Of a stretch of 64,000 nucleotides of DNA, positions 10,502 through 25,617 are shown in pieces. This DNA is from Sinohyriopsis cumingii (lineage: Eukaryota > Mollusca > Bivalvia > Unionida > Unionidae). Below the pieces are notes generated by a model. It worked only from the letters and a program-made list of their open reading frames with translations. It searched no databases and was not told the origin of the DNA. The stretch is from NCBI GenBank assembly GCA_028554795.2, contig JAPYKE020000516.1:301432-365431 (forward strand), written 5' to 3'. Each line of letters opens with the position of its first letter. Position 1 is the stretch's first letter. A program made the position numbers and the translations under genes.

Positions 10502-12106
10502 TTAATAGTTTTAGATTTTACAACACTAAGCACATTTTACATTTTGACAGTAACACATCATTACAAATATTTAGATTGCAAGAAGATAGAAGTTATAATT
10601 TTATTAAAAGCACTGGTACCAGTAAGACTAAAGGAGATAGTGAAAAAAAAAGAATCAGGATGAACAGATTAGTAGTGTAGTAAAGAATCCATATAACAGA
10701 TTGACATCAAGTATTTTTTCATCAATTTCATCATCAGTTAACGATACTGCTTAAAAATGTATTGTACTAGATATTAGACTTTTTTAGTTATCCTTTTTGC
10801 AATACAAATACCAAATGATGGCTTGGAACTAAGTGCCAAAAGGTCTGCAGAAAATACCACCATGATCAAAATATACATAGGAAGAACCAAACACAAACAG
10901 GACAAATTTTATCCATCTTGTTTTGAGTTTACACAGATCAGTCAGTCTCTTATGTTTAATGTAATTTAATTTTTGCATACAGAGAGCATGTACATCATTT
11001 GGTCATACATCTGCATGATATAAAAGTTTGTCTCTTTATTCTTTTGTTGCCACAGTGGTTCTGCACAACTAGAAATCTACATACACTTAATTATGTTGTA
11101 TGGGGATTCTCTGATGTTCCTTATGAGTATTAATCTGTTAATTGTTTCTGAATTTAATATGATCCTCCTCCTCTGTGTACGAATATTATTCTGTGCTGTC
11201 CTTTCATTGCCTGCTGTCTGAAACGCATATGCAAAACTAGCTTGAACAAGTTACTGTTCTTTATGGTTGTGCAATTTTCAACATCTCACATGTATGGCCC
11301 CACGGGTATTCTCTCTTGGATATCTCTGTTCCAAAAAGAACAGTTTTGAACCAGAGGTCTCCTTAGGATTTTAAAACTAAGAGTCCATGGCTCCCATTTT
11401 GAGAAAAGTATGAGTCCCACCAGGAAAAGTTGCAGTCCCCTCTCAGAAAACTATGCAAATTATAAGAACTATTGGTTGCCATAGAGTTTAATTTCTACAT
11501 TCTTTATAACACTGACATAGCTCTTGCTTGTTCATCAGAGTGAGTCTGAATTGTTTTGATCCAAGGAAGGTCTTATTCAAAGCACTAAGCTAAGTATCAT
11601 ACACTTTCTTACACTTGGCTACTGTCCCTTCCAAACTATCAGTTCTAGCAACTTTAGCATTCTCCTGAATCTCATTACAATCTTCGTCAGTTTGCCACTG
11701 AACCCCAATACTCATTCAAGTCTAAGTCTCAACATGTCATGATTCCGAGGTCACGTGCACTGCTTAGTCCGTTACACTCAGAAATGAACACAATAATGAA
11801 AGCTAAAGTTGTTTATTTGATGTACTGTTATAAATGACCACATGTACATCTCTGGGCATTTCTGCCTCTGAATTCAAGCACTGTAAATATCAGTAGATTT
11901 TCCCACCCAGTTGCCAGTCAAAGCCTTTGATCTTGCTGCTTAGCTACTGCAGCATGTTCTTTTGATGTACTCTTATAATGGTGACGACTGGCGGGAGGGG
12001 CTTTCAACCACTAACTTCTGTCATTGTAAATATCAGCACAGCTAACTGATCAACACATTTTCTCACTATGCAGGTGACTGAAGCAGGACTGGCAAGTCTT
12101 TGAATT

Positions 12107-12548
12107 TTACCGCCCACCTAAATAAAAAAAATTGGCATCCAAATACGCGTGATTATAAGCCTTTCCGAGACCTCTGTCAGTCTTCACTAACATGAACTCT
12201 GCCAAAGATTCACTTCCTTGAATCAGTGTTTTACTGCCTCTTATGCCATATTTTTCTCTTCCACAATGCTGTATTAGGGTTTTAAGTCCAACATTCCCAT
12301 AATCTGCTTGTTTAGACATGGGTATCTTGAATAAATATAACCAGCATATTGTCCATCCAACACGTACATCGGATTCGCACTCAACATCAATTTTGGGCTC
12401 AAAATCACACACTGGTATTTCCAGTAACATTTTCCCAATGTCCAACAGACCGATATACATGAAATTCATTGTCATCATAGCTATCACCAGCCAGTATTTG
12501 CCGACTGAAAACGTCGTCTGAAGACAAACCGTCTTGTGATTCAACCAT
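12107..12548 (-). pseudogene. Frame-broken coding remnant, copy 2
   Basis: Same two frames: A with ATG at 12546-12548, and B open from a TTG to TAA at 12107. It carries Thr at the KTLIQH position and otherwise represents the common form. Confidence 0.35.
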
Positions 12549-13172
12549 TTTGGTTTCCTGTGTGGCCCTTATTGGAAACACGCATTTGTAAAACTTCCAC
12601 GATATAAGGCTAAAACTCCATAAAATGCTTGTTCCTGGGCCAATGAACCAATCAAATTTAGTTTAACAGCCATTCATGTCGAACTGAAGTATCCAGATGG
12701 ACATAGAACACAATTAAGTTTACTATATGTTCTTTACATTTGTTTCTCAGTACTGACCTTTCCACTGTGAGACAATCAATGCTAATCATATGTTAATCTA
12801 AAATACCTCCAAAGATGACTTCACGGTGAAGTTCTTGTCAAAGGTTGACCTGCTCTTTTTTGAGATACTGGACTGTCAACATAGCAGTAATTAAACAGAA
12901 CACAGATTTCACTTTCGAATCATCACCAAGGCCTTATTACTCACTGAGCGCTGTTGCCAAAATACACACAGACAACAACACCCTGAGCTCATATTATCAA
13001 GAATAAATGGTTACCTTTTAAATCCCTACCAAAAATGCATAAATAAAACTCTTCTATCTCCACCAAAATAAGAGAGGAACAAATATTCTAAAAATAGACT
13101 AGAAATACATTCGTGGGTACTGAACTGGAAGTATTAATTGTGAAGTAATTCCTGACAGGCTCCATGTTTTAA

Positions 13173-13367
13173 GCCAATTTTAGTCAAACTTTTATATTTG
13201 CATGCTATACCTATTTCAACTTTATACATGAAGTCTTTTTGAAATTCCTTGCAAACAAAACATGTGACACCTGTCAGAAAGTATGTAGTGCTGGTGTTCC
13301 ACAGGGTGCAAGGTCTAGTCCAAGTGCTCTTGAGAAGCCAAAACTAAATTTGCTATATCTTCCTTAA
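13173..13367 (+). pseudogene. Probable RT fragment, copy 2
   Basis: Same open frame with the GVPQG motif starting at 13293. Here, as in all copies but the first, the stretch before it encodes FLANKTC and the codon before GVPQG is GCT. Confidence 0.4.
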
Positions 13368-16300
13368 TTATAGAAATTTTTCAATGCAGTAAAAACCAAA
13401 TTGTAATACAAGACAAGCCCTGTCTGAAAATATGTTTGAAATTTATCAATATTGATAAATTAAATTTTAATCGCAATTTAAATAAACATTTAAATTTTAA
13501 AAAGTAAATTGTTATTGAAAACTTAAATTTTTATACAAGTTTTAAAACACAGATTGACAAATTTTAGACAGAAAAGTTGACTAATGAATGGTATTTAAAA
13601 CAAATGGTAGTCTGGGTTTGTACAACTGATAACATTTTTCCCAAGGATAGTGAAGCAACATAGCTCATAGTGATTTTGGCAGTAAACCGCTATATGCCTG
13701 TCCAGATACATATTGGTGTACACACTAAAGAAACAATGCCAGGTGCTATGTTCCACATTTATTGTGTCAGGTACTTAGGCAGTTGTTTCCATAACTAATA
13801 GCACATTCAGATTTAAAGTTCTGATGGGACCACTACCATGTTTTATAGCGAAAATGCATTCCATTTCAATGTCGATAACTACAAAAGGTGACAATGGGAT
13901 AGGAAAAGAGTTTCTAGGGAGGCTCTATCTTACTGAAAAATGGTGCTGATCTCTCTCGGGAAGACCTAAGCCATGTCTCTGAGGTGCTATATATCAGTGT
14001 GGTGATATGAACTAGTCTTGGTCACTTATGGCAGTACACTGCACAACATGCCCTTATGAAACCTTGCTATCACCACCAGACTGGCTGGAGGGAATCTACT
14101 GAATTCTTATAGATAGTATAATCTACTGCATATTTTTATTTGTATTCATTCTTTATAATCAGTCTTTTGTCATTTTGTTTGTTTGTCTGTCACCCAAGTA
14201 TGTCTCTGATACTGTGAAATTGCAAATTTTCATGGTGGCTTATTATTTGTAGATGTCATTGATCAGTCCCTTAATACCTACTAATTTAACATCCATGAAT
14301 ACAGATTTTATAATAGATATTTCTATTCTAATACAGAAATCATGACTTTGTATCCTTACTAAACTCTTTGTTTACCTAAAGTGATCACTATGTCTTGCTA
14401 TTTTTTGTTTTGTTGTCAGGCATGCTGCTTTTGATTAGAATAATAGTTAAATCTTGTATTGCTTTAAATGTGTGGTCAGATTCTTTGATTCCTTTTTATT
14501 ATTCTTTTGAATAAATGTTTTGGTAAACTTATATGATTTGTCAGAAGAAAAAAACAACGATGCCTGTGGAAGTGATGTCGCATATTTTCTGCATACTTTT
14601 ACACTATACCATTTCTTGTAAGAACATCTTTTTCAGTTACTGATGTCTTATTCTTATGCCTTGTTACAAGACTAATATAAAGTTATTTCAAAAAAATATA
14701 GCAAGTCAAACATTTTTATATCGTAAGTTAGATTTGAAAAAATGGATGAAAGTCAAGGAATCATTTTCCCCAGAGCACTCATAAAATCAATGTCATTGCA
14801 GTTAACTGTATTGTCAATAGCATCATCATCATCACTGACGGCCTACCAGTAACATTCTGCACTTTCAACCCATTTGTCACAGGTTCTATCTCCCACTTCT
14901 TGTCTTTCATACGAGACTTATACCTATGGCCTGAGGGGCCTTCATGGCAGAGTGATATAAGATGCTTGTCTTGTGATACAGATCTGAGGGGCTTCCATGG
15001 CAGTGGTACAAAATGCTTGTCATGTGATTACTTGCCTCCAATGTGTAAATGAGAATGTTGCCAGTTACTTGTGGAAGGTCAGTTGTTCTACGTAAGTGGT
15101 GTTTGGTGTCTCAAAAGGACTTGGATTTTCTTCAGCAGTAAAACTGGCTGCCATATAAAGATTCTATTCATCTGAAAATGGTGTAAAGGCCACAATGATC
15201 TACTGAAACCCCGAGATCTCATGTCTAAATGACTTCAGCTGTTGGAGATAAACGTCAAATCAACAGAGGCTCCATGTGCCCAAGTGTACTAAGGTACTTG
15301 CTTTTACATCACTTGCACATCTCACAGAGTGAGTTTGTGTGACAGATCAAGCAATTTTGGTTGGTGGTCTTTCGGGGTTCTTCCTCCACCTAATACATTG
15401 TTAAAAACTCACCAAAAAAACCCAAATCAAACCACACTAAATCAACCAACTAATCAACTGTAGCCACAGCAGCAAAGGTACTAGTCAATCATTTTTGCCA
15501 CAGCTGTATGAGTTTATAACTTTTGACTCAAGTAATTTTTGTAGACCTTAGAATATCGTCAATTATGCCTTTCTGACAGTTACCTAAAAGTCATCATCAG
15601 TTGGTGCAAATAGATTTTTCATGGTGAGCATACGAGATGGAAAAGACTTGAGCAATCCTGCATCATACACTGCCAAAAAGTTTACATTTTAGCTCACTTA
15701 AATTTTCTCTTAACAATGTTCATTGTTCCAACTAGAACTGTTATAACTTATTCAAGCTATATTCACCAATATCTGGAGATATGCATCTGAAATAAATATT
15801 TGTAACAAAGTATGAGAATGCATCAATGTTTTTCAATGATGCATTTGAATTGAGCAACAACCACAATCAACAAACCAATAAATAAAATTATTCACATCCC
15901 TCAGACTGAAGTAGGGTATAATCATAATCGGCCAAAAGATTTTAAAATTTTTAAATTTGCCAAATATTTTTTCCAACCATACTGATTCAGTGGACATATC
16001 ACCAGAACGGACAGAAACAAACCAGAAGGTTAAAATCGATTTGATACATCTTTTAAGTAGCTAAATTCGTATTGGTTTAGTTAACTGTACACCCTTTATT
16101 GTCTTCCTTTTGATGAAATTTCTTACTGAAGCTAAGAAAATAATGTTGCACACATAAAACAAGAGGCACACTTCAACTTATTCTTGTTTTTATTATACTT
16201 CTCCATTCCAGCCTGTTCTTATGGTCTTGTCCCCCCACATACTGTTTGTCTTGTTTATGATATGTATCTAAATTCCTCACTTACTTTTCCTACTACTATA

Positions 16301-17903
16301 CAAATGTTCTGTGAACATGCATATCAGTGTGAAACACAGTGGGGAGACTAAATCCAAGATTGAAAACCTCTACATTTCTGGATGTATTCTGCTTGGATTC
16401 CATATTTCTGCACAAAACGCAAGAGTTCAGGACTCTCTGTACTAATTAAATTCTCACTGTAAACCTGTGCAAACCCAATGATATTAAAATTCAGTAACTT
16501 ACAATTTTGAGTGCTCATGATCAAATCTGTATCAGTATATACACATCTATGATGACAGCTTTTGTGAAAAGAAAACCATAACAGCTGCACCATTTTCTGG
16601 ATCTATACAAATTTGAAATGTGTGCTTTCAATACTGCACCAAAGAGTCAGCTGCTGATTTCAGTAATGAGTCGTCCAAACTCGGGTCTGTAAAGGGACGG
16701 AAATTATGTTAATAAAACAATATCCCTCACTTTTTTCAGTTACAAGTAGGACAAGCTCTCAAAAGATTGTTTTTACTAAAATCTTACTTTCATTATCAAC
16801 CAATCAGGGACAGTCAAACCCATATATACTCTATTTTAAATAATCTTCACTGATTTATAGTATGGTTCTTGTTTCACATCTGTAATAATGTGAGTCCTTT
16901 AACAACTCTCAATGGTTGTAAGCCTTTTTCGACCATGCTGAATAGACACACTGTAAGATAATGTTCAAGTAACAGAAATACCATGGGATAACCAGAGAAC
17001 AATAAAACTGAATAGGCAAGTTATCTCCCCTGCAGGGATGCTGCCAGGATTTCAGGATGTACTCTAAGTTTTGTGTGTGTGTGATCTCCAATGAGAAAGT
17101 GGTGGTGGTGGGAATAGTCTAAATATTTGTCACTCTTTCTCACTGTTTCACTCTGTTACGGCTCTACTGAAATCAAAATTCTTGAAGAGATGTCATCTCT
17201 AGTTGTATAGCAATTATTACTGTGATGTCATTGGGCATGGTCACGTGGTTGTTGTGGGGTCTTGGTTGGGATGGCATAAAGACCATAGGCTTACTCCATA
17301 TTTGACAGCTAATTATGATGTTGTCAAAAGAATTAATAAATTTCTAACAATTCAGTTGGACTCGGATACTTGATTCATAGTCAATGAACAGTTCTAAAAT
17401 TGATGTCTTTATTTTGGAGCTATGTTCCTCCATCACATTCAAGATTTGGACATACCAAAGGTGAAATTGGTATAGTTGCATCCTAAACTACTATTGTGGC
17501 TACTTCAAATGTTATTTAATGTGAGACTTTAATGCAAGAACTCGTAGCTTCAGTGATTTTTGAGTTTAAAAAAAATTAATTTCTTCTCAAACAACTCAAT
17601 TTGGTGCAGATTACATTGTTTTTTTAATGATACAGTGAGAATTCTTGATGTGTAAATATTGTGCAAGAAATGAACAACATCAGATCAGAAAATTACTACC
17701 ACTGGGAAAATACTGATTGGAATATACAGAAATAATGATATAATTATTAAAGTAGAATATGTGGTGACAATACGAGCACTAGTTCTACAACTTTGTGCAA
17801 AATACATCTTGTACAACTATTCTGTTGTTTCTAACAACACTGTAATATGGCAATAATTTCTGTCCAATTTTACTTTAGTCCTCTGCTTATTAATAGTTTT
17901 AGT

Positions 17904-18215
17904 GATGTGATTTTTTATTTTTAACGTAGCTTTAACGATTTTTCAGTGATATAGCTACGATGCCTGCAATATAGCAGTTTATAGTGATGTCTAGCACTGG
18001 GGCATCATGCCGCAGACATGTAGTATGATGTCCCACCAGTCACATTATCCTGACACCAGGCCGACCAGTCCTAACACTAACCCCTTAATGCTGAACGCCA
18101 AGCGAGGCAGCTGTTAGTACCATTTTTTAAGTATCTGGTATGACTCGGCCGGGGATCGAACCCACAACCTCCCGCATCCGAGGCGGACGCTCTAACCACT
18201 AGGCCACCGGAGCAG
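17904..18215 (-). mobile_element. tRNA-derived SINE, copy 3 of array
   Basis: Same element, 312 bp, A and B boxes intact. One base in the right arm of the body hairpin differs (TAGTATGATG near 18022, where most copies read TAGCATGATG), weakening that stem; only copy 4 shares this change. Flanking 13-bp duplication at 17890-17902 and 18216-18228. Confidence 0.9.
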
Positions 18216-19820
18216 TTAATAGTTTTAGATTTTACAACACTAAGCACATTTTACATTTTGACAGTAACACATCATTACAAATATTTAGATTGCAAGAAGA
18301 TAGAAGTTATAATTTTATTAAAAGCACTGGTACCAGTAAGACTAAAGGAGATAGTGAAAAAAAAAGAATCAGGATGAACAGATTAGTAGTGTAGTAAAGA
18401 ATCCATATAACAGATTGACATCAAGTATTTTTTCATCAATTTCATCATCAGTTAACGATACTGCTTAAAAATGTATTGTACTAGATATTAGACTTTTTTA
18501 GTTATCCTTTTTGCAATACAAATACCAAATGATGGCTTGGAACTAAGTGCCAAAAGGTCTGCAGAAAATACCACCATGATCAAAATATACATAGGAAGAA
18601 CCAAACACAAACAGGACAAATTTTATCCATCTTGTTTTGAGTTTACACAGATCAGTCAGTCTCTTATGTTTAATGTAATTTAATTTTTGCATACAGAGAG
18701 CATGTACATCATTTGGTCATACATCTGCATGATATAAAAGTTTGTCTCTTTATTCTTTTGTTGCCACAGTGGTTCTGCACAACTAGAAATCTACATACAC
18801 TTAATTATGTTGTATGGGGATTCTCTGATGTTCCTTATGAGTATTAATCTGTTAATTGTTTCTGAATTTAATATGATCCTCCTCCTCTGTGTACGAATAT
18901 TATTCTGTGCTGTCCTTCCATTGCCTGCTGTCTGAAACGCATATGCAAAACTAGCTTGAACAAGTTACTGTTCTTTATGGTTGTGCAATTTTCAACATCT
19001 CACATGTATGGCCCCACGGGTATTCTCTCTTGGATATCTCTGTTCCAAAAAGAACAGTTTTGAACCAGAGGTCTCCTTAGGATTTTAAAACTAAGAGTCC
19101 ATGGCTCCCATTTTGAGAAAAGTATGAGTCCCACCAGGAAAAGTTGCAGTCCCCTCTCAGAAAACTATGCAAATTATAAGAACTATTGGTTGCCATAGAG
19201 TTTAATTTCTACATTCTTTATAACACTGACATAGCTCTTGCTTGTTCATCAGAGTGAGTCTGAATTGTTTTGATCCAAGGAAGGTCTTATTCAAAGCACT
19301 AAGCTAAGTATCATACACTTTCTTACACTTGGCTACTGTCCCTTCCAAACTATCAGTTCTAGCAACTTTAGCATTCTCCTGAATCTCATTACAATCTTCG
19401 TCAGTTTGCCACTGAACCCCAATACTCATTCAAGTCTAAGTCTCAACATGTCATGATTCCGAGGTCACGTGCACTGCTTAGTCCGTTACACTCAGAAATG
19501 AACACAATAATGAAAGCTAAAGTTGTTTATTTGATGTACTGTTATAAATGACCACATGTACATCTCTGGGCATTTCTGCCTCTGAATTCAAGCACTGTAA
19601 ATATCAGTAGATTTTCCCACCCAGTTGCCAGTCAAAGCCTTTGATCTTGCTGCTTAGCTACTGCAGCATGTTCTTTTGATGTACTCTTATAATGGTGACG
19701 ACTGGCGGGAGGGGCTTTCAACCACTAACTTCTGTCATTGTAAATATCAGCACAGCTAACTGATCAACACATTTTCTCACTATGCAGGTGACTGAAGCAG
19801 GACTGGCAAGTCTTTGAATT

Positions 19821-20262
19821 TTACCGCCCACCTAAATAAAAAAAATTGGCATCCAAATACGCGTGATTATAAGCCTTTCCGAGACCTCTGTCAGTCTTCA
19901 CTAACATGAACTCTGCCAAAGATTCACTTCCTTGAATCAGTGTTTTACTGCCTCTTATGCCATATTTTTCTCTTCCACAATGCTGTATTAGGGTTTTAAG
20001 TCCAACATTCCCATAATCTGCTTGTTTAGACATGGGTATCTTGAATAAATATAACCAGCATATTGTCCATCCAACACGTACATCGGATTCGCACTCAACA
20101 TCAATTTTGGGCTCAAAATCACACACTGGTATTTCCAGTAACATTTTCCCAATGTCCAACAGACCGATATACATGAAATTCATTGTCATCATAGCTATCA
20201 CCAGCCAGTATTTGCCGACTGAAAACGTCGTCTGAAGACAAACCGTCTTGTGATTCAACCAT
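19821..20262 (-). pseudogene. Frame-broken coding remnant, copy 3
   Basis: Frame B has the same predicted product as in copy 2, with no private amino-acid change. Frame A begins at ATG 20260-20262. Confidence 0.35.
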
Positions 20263-20886
20263 TTTGGTTTCCTGTGTGGCCCTTATTGGAAACACGCATT
20301 TGTAAAACTTCCACGATATAAGGCTAAAACTCCATAAAATGCTTGTTCCTGGGCCAATGAACCAATCAAATTTAGTTTAACAGCCATTCATGTCGAACTG
20401 AAGTATCCAGATGGACATAGAACACAATTAAGTTTACTATATGTTCTTTACATTTGTTTCTCAGTACTGACCTTTCCACTGTGAGACAATCAATGCTAAT
20501 CATATGTTAATCTAAAATACCTCCAAAGATGACTTCACGGTGAAGTTCTTGTCAAAGGTTGACCTGCTCTTTTTTGAGATACTGGACTGTCAACATAGCA
20601 GTAATTAAACAGAACACAGATTTCACTTTCGAATCATCACCAAGGCCTTATTACTCACTGAGCGCTGTTGCCAAAATACACACAGACAACAACACCCTGA
20701 GCTCATATTATCAAGAATAAATGGTTACCTTTTAAATCCCTACCAAAAATGCATCAATAAAACTCTTCTATCTCCACCAAAATAAGAGAGGAACAAATAT
20801 TCTAAAAATAGACTAGAAATACATTCGTGGGTACTGAACTGGAAGTATTAATTGTGAAGTAATTCCTGACAGGCTCCATGTTTTAA

Positions 20887-21081
20887 GCCAATTTTAGTCA
20901 AACTTTTATATTTGCATGCTATACCTATTTCAACTTTATACATGAAGTCTTTTTGAAATTCCTTGCAAACAAAACATGTGACACCTGTCAGAAAGTATGT
21001 AGTGCTGGTGTTCCACAGGGTGCAAGGTCTAGTCCAAGTGCTCTTGAGAAGCCAAAACTAAATTTGCTATATCTTCCTTAA
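20887..21081 (+). pseudogene. Probable RT fragment, copy 3
   Basis: Same frame; GVPQG motif begins at 21007. No private change noticed. Confidence 0.4.
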
Positions 21082-24000
21082 TTATAGAAATTTTTCAATG
21101 CAGTAAAAACCAAATTGTAATACAAGACAAGCCCTGTCTGAAAATATGTTTGAAATTTATCAATATTGATAAATTAAATTTTAATCGCAATTTAAATAAA
21201 CATTTAAATTTTAAAAAGTAAATTGTTATTGAAAACTTAAATTTTTATACAAGTTTTAAAACACAGATTGACAAATTTTAGACAGAAAAGTTGACTAATG
21301 AATGGTATTTAAAACAAATGGTAGTCTGGGTTTGTACAACTGATAACATTTTTCCCAAGGATAGTGAAGCAACATAGCTCATAGTGATTTTGGCAGTAAA
21401 CCGCTATATGCCTGTCCAGATACATATTGGTGTACACACTAAAGAAACAATGCCAGGTGCTATGTTCCACATTTATTGTGTCAGGTACTTAGGCAGTTGT
21501 TTCCATAACTAATAGCACATTCAGATTTAAAGTTCTGATGGGACCACTACCATGTTTTATAGCAAAAATGCATTCCATTTCAATGTCGATAACTACAAAA
21601 GGTGACAATGGGATAGGAAAAGAGTTTCTAGGGAGGCTCTATCTTACTGAAAAATGGTGCTGATCTCTCTCGGGAAGACCTAAGCCATGTCTCTGAGGTG
21701 CTATATATCAGTGTGGTGATATGAACTAGTCTTGGTCACTTATGGCAGTACACTGCACAACATGCCCTTATGAAACCTTGCTATCACCACCAGACTGGCT
21801 GGAGGGGATCTACTGAATTCTTATAGATAGTATAATCTACTGCATATTTTTATTTGTATTCATTCTTTATAATCAGTCTTTTGTCCTTTTGTTTGTTTGT
21901 CTGTCACCCAAGTATGTCTCTGATACTGTGAAATTGCAAATTTTCATGGTGGCTTATTATTTGTAGATGTCATTGATCAGTCCCTTAATACCTACTAATT
22001 TAACATCCATGAATACAGATTTTATAATAGATATTTCTATTCTAATACAGAAATCATGACTTTGTATCCTTACTAAACTCTTTGTTTACCTAAAGTGATC
22101 ACTATGTCTTGCTATTTTTTGTTTTGTTGTCAGGCATGCTGCTTTTGATTAGAATAATAGTTAAATCTTGTATTGCTTTAAATGTGTGGTCAGATTCTTT
22201 GATTCCTTTTTATTATTCTTTTGAATAAATGTTTTGGTAAACTTATATGATTTGTCAGAAGAAAAAAACAACGATGCCTGTGGAAGTGATGTCGCATATT
22301 TTCTGCATACTTTTACACTATACCATTTCTTGTAAGAACATCTTTTTCAGTTACTGATGTCTTATTCTTATGCCTTGTTACAAGACTAATATAAAGTTAT
22401 TTGAAAAAAATATAGCAAGTCAAACATTTTTATATCGTAAGTTAGATTTGAAAAAATGGATGAAAGTCAAGGAATCATTTTCCCCAGAGCACTCATAAAA
22501 TCAATGTCATTGCAGTTAACTGTATTGTCAATAGCATCATCATCATCACTGACGGCCTACCAGTAACATTCTGCACTTTCAATCCATTTGTCACAGGTTC
22601 TATCTCCCACTTCTTGTCTTTCATACGAGACTTATACCTATGGCCTGAGGGGCCTTCATGGCAGAGTGATATAAGATGCTTGTCTTGTGATACAGATCTG
22701 AGGGGCTTCCATGGCAGTGGTACAAAATGCTTGTCATGTGATTACTTGCCTCCAATGTGTAAATGAGAATGTTGCCAGTTACTTGTGGAAGGTCAGTTGT
22801 TCTACGTAAGTGGTGTTTGGTGTCTCAAAAGGACTTGGATTTTCTTCAGCAGTAAAACTGGCTGCCATATAAAGATTCTATTCATCTGAAAATGGTGTAA
22901 AGGCCACAATGATCTACTGAAACCCCGAGATCTCATGTCTAAATGACTTCAGCTGTTGGAGATAAACGTCAAATCAACAGAGGCTCCATGTGCCCAAGTG
23001 TACTAAGGTACTTGCTTTTACATCACTTGCACATCTCACAGAGTGAGTTTGTGTGACAGATCAAGCAATTTTGGTTGGTGGTCTTTCGGGGTTCTTCCTC
23101 CACCTAATACATTGTTAAAAACTCACCAAAAAAACCCAAATCAAACCACACTAAATCAACCAACTAATCAACTGTAGCCACAGCAGCAAAGGTACTAGTC
23201 AATCATTTTTGCCACAGCTGTATGAGTTTATAACTTTTGACTCAAGTAATTTTTGTAGACCTTAGAATATCGTCAATTATGCCTTTCTGACAGTTACCTA
23301 AAAGTCATCATCAGTTGGTGCAAATAGATTTTTCATGGTGAGCATACGAGATGGAAAAGACTTGAGCAATCCTGCATCATACACTGCCAAAAAGTTTACA
23401 TTTTAGCTCACTTAAATTTTCTCTTAACAATGTTCATTGTTCCAACTAGAACTGTTATAACTTATTCAAGCTATATTCACCAATATCTGGAGATATGCAT
23501 CTGAAATAAATATTTGTAACAAAGTATGAGAATGCATCAATGTTTTTCAATGATGCATTTGAATTGAGCAACAACCACAATCAACAAACCAATAAATAAA
23601 ATTATTCACATCCCTCAGACTGAAGTAGGGTATAATCATAATCGGCCAAAAGATTTTAAAATTTTTAAATTTGCCAAATATTTTTTCCAACCATACTGAT
23701 TCAGTGGACATATCACCAGAACGGACAGAAACAAACCAGAAGGTTAAAATCGATTTGATACATCTTTTAAGTAGCTAAATTCGTATTGGTTTAGTTAACT
23801 GTACACCCTTTATTGTCTTCCTTTTGATGAAATTTCTTACTGAAGCTAAGAAAATAATGTTGCACACATAAAACAAGAGGCACACTTCAACTTATTCTTG
23901 TTTTTATTATACTTCTCCATTCCAGCCTGTTCTTATGGTCTTGTCCCCCCACATACTGTTTGTCTTGTTTATGATATGTATCTAAATTCCTCACTTACTT

Positions 24001-25617
24001 TTCCTACTACTATATAAATGTTCTGTGAACATGCATATCAGTGTGAAACACAGTGGGGAGACTAAATCCAAGATTGAAAACCTCTACATTTCTGGATGTA
24101 TTCTGCTTGGATTCCATATTTCTGCACAAAACGCAAGAGTTCAGGACTCTCTGTACTAATTAAATTCTCACTGTAAACCTGTGCAAACCCAATGATATTA
24201 AAATTCAGTAACTTACAATTTTGAGTGCTCATGATCAAATCTGTATCAGTATATACACATCTATGATGACAGCTTTTGTGAAAAGAAAACCATAACAGCT
24301 GCACCATTTTCTGGATCTATACAAATTTGAAATGTGTGCTTTCAATACTGCACCAAAGAGTCAGCTGCTGATTTCAGTAATGAGTCGTCCAAACTCGGGT
24401 CTGTAAAGGGACGGAAATTATGTTAATAAAACAATATCCCTCACTTTTTTCAGTTACAAGTAGGACAAGCTCTCAAAAGATTGTTTTTACTAAAATCTTA
24501 CTTTCATTATCAACCAATCAGGGACAGTCAAACCCATATATACTCTATTTTAAATAATCTTCACTGATTTATAGTATGGTTCTTGTTTCACATCTGTAAT
24601 AATGTGAGTCCTTTAACAACTCTCAATGGTTGTAAGCCTTTTTCGACCATGCTGAATAGACACACTGTAAGATAATGTTCAAGTAACAGAAATACCATGG
24701 GATAACCAGAGAACAATAAAACTGAATAGGCAAGTTATCTCCCCTGCAGGGATGCTGCCAGGATTTCAGGATGTACTCTAAGTTTTGTGTGTGTGTGATC
24801 TCCAATGAGAAAGTGGTGGTGGTGGGAATAGTCTAAATATTTGTCACTCTTTCTCACTGTTTCACTCTGTTACGGCTCTACTGAAATCAAAATTCTTGAA
24901 GAGATGTCATCTCTAGTTGTATAGCAATTATTACTGTGATGTCATTGGGCATGGTCACGTGGTTGTTGTGGGGTCTTGGTTGGGATGGCATAAAGACCAT
25001 AGGCTTACTCCATATTTGACAGCTAATTATGATGTTGTCAAAAGAATTAATAAATTTCTAACAATTCAGTTGGACTCGGATACTTGATTCATAGTCAATG
25101 AACAGTTCTAAAATTGATGTCTTTATTTTGGAGCTATGTTCCTCCATCACATTCAAGATTTGGACATACCAAAGGTGAAATTGGTATAGTTGCATCCTAA
25201 ACTACTATTGTGGCTACTTCAAATGTTATTTAATGTGAGACTTTAATGCAAGAACTCGTAGCTTCAGTGATTTTTGAGTTTAAAAAAAATTAATTTCTTC
25301 TCAAACAACTCAATTTGGTGCAGATTACATTGTTTTTTTAATGATACAGTGAGAATTCTTGATGTGTAAATATTGTGCAAGAAATGAACAACATCAGATC
25401 AGAAAATTACTACCACTGGGAAAATACTGATTGGAATATACAGAAATAATGATATAATTATTAAAGTAGAATATGTGGTGACAATACGAGCACTAGTTCT
25501 ACAACTTTGTGCAAAATACATCTTGTACAACTATTCTGTTGTTTCTAACAACACTGTAATATGGCAATAATTTCTGTCCAATTTTACTTTAGTCCTCTGC
25601 TTATTAATAGTTTTAGT

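Larger units (their letters stand above)
7712..15423. repeat. Tandem array unit, copy 2 (7712 bp)
   Basis: Complete unit. Left-end markers group it with copy 1 (CACGTAATG, GAATTTTTGATG). Right-half markers group it with copies 3 and 4 (GTGAAGTAATTCC near 13142, TTGTTACAAG near 14662, GAGGGGCCTT near 14933). It shares AATTCCTATTGG near 8352 with copy 5 only. The unit is therefore a mosaic and not a simple descendant of one neighbour. Confidence 0.97.
15424..23137. repeat. Tandem array unit, copy 3 (7714 bp)
   Basis: Complete unit. It shares a distinctive left-half haplotype with copy 4: CAGACTGAAG near 15903, ATCGGCC near 15927, TAATTAAATT at 16444, GAGTTTAAAAAAAATT near 17563 and TAGTATGATG near 18022. 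In the right half it follows copy 2, including GTGAGACAATCAATGCTAAT near 20481 and CTCGGGAAG near 21669. Confidence 0.97.
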
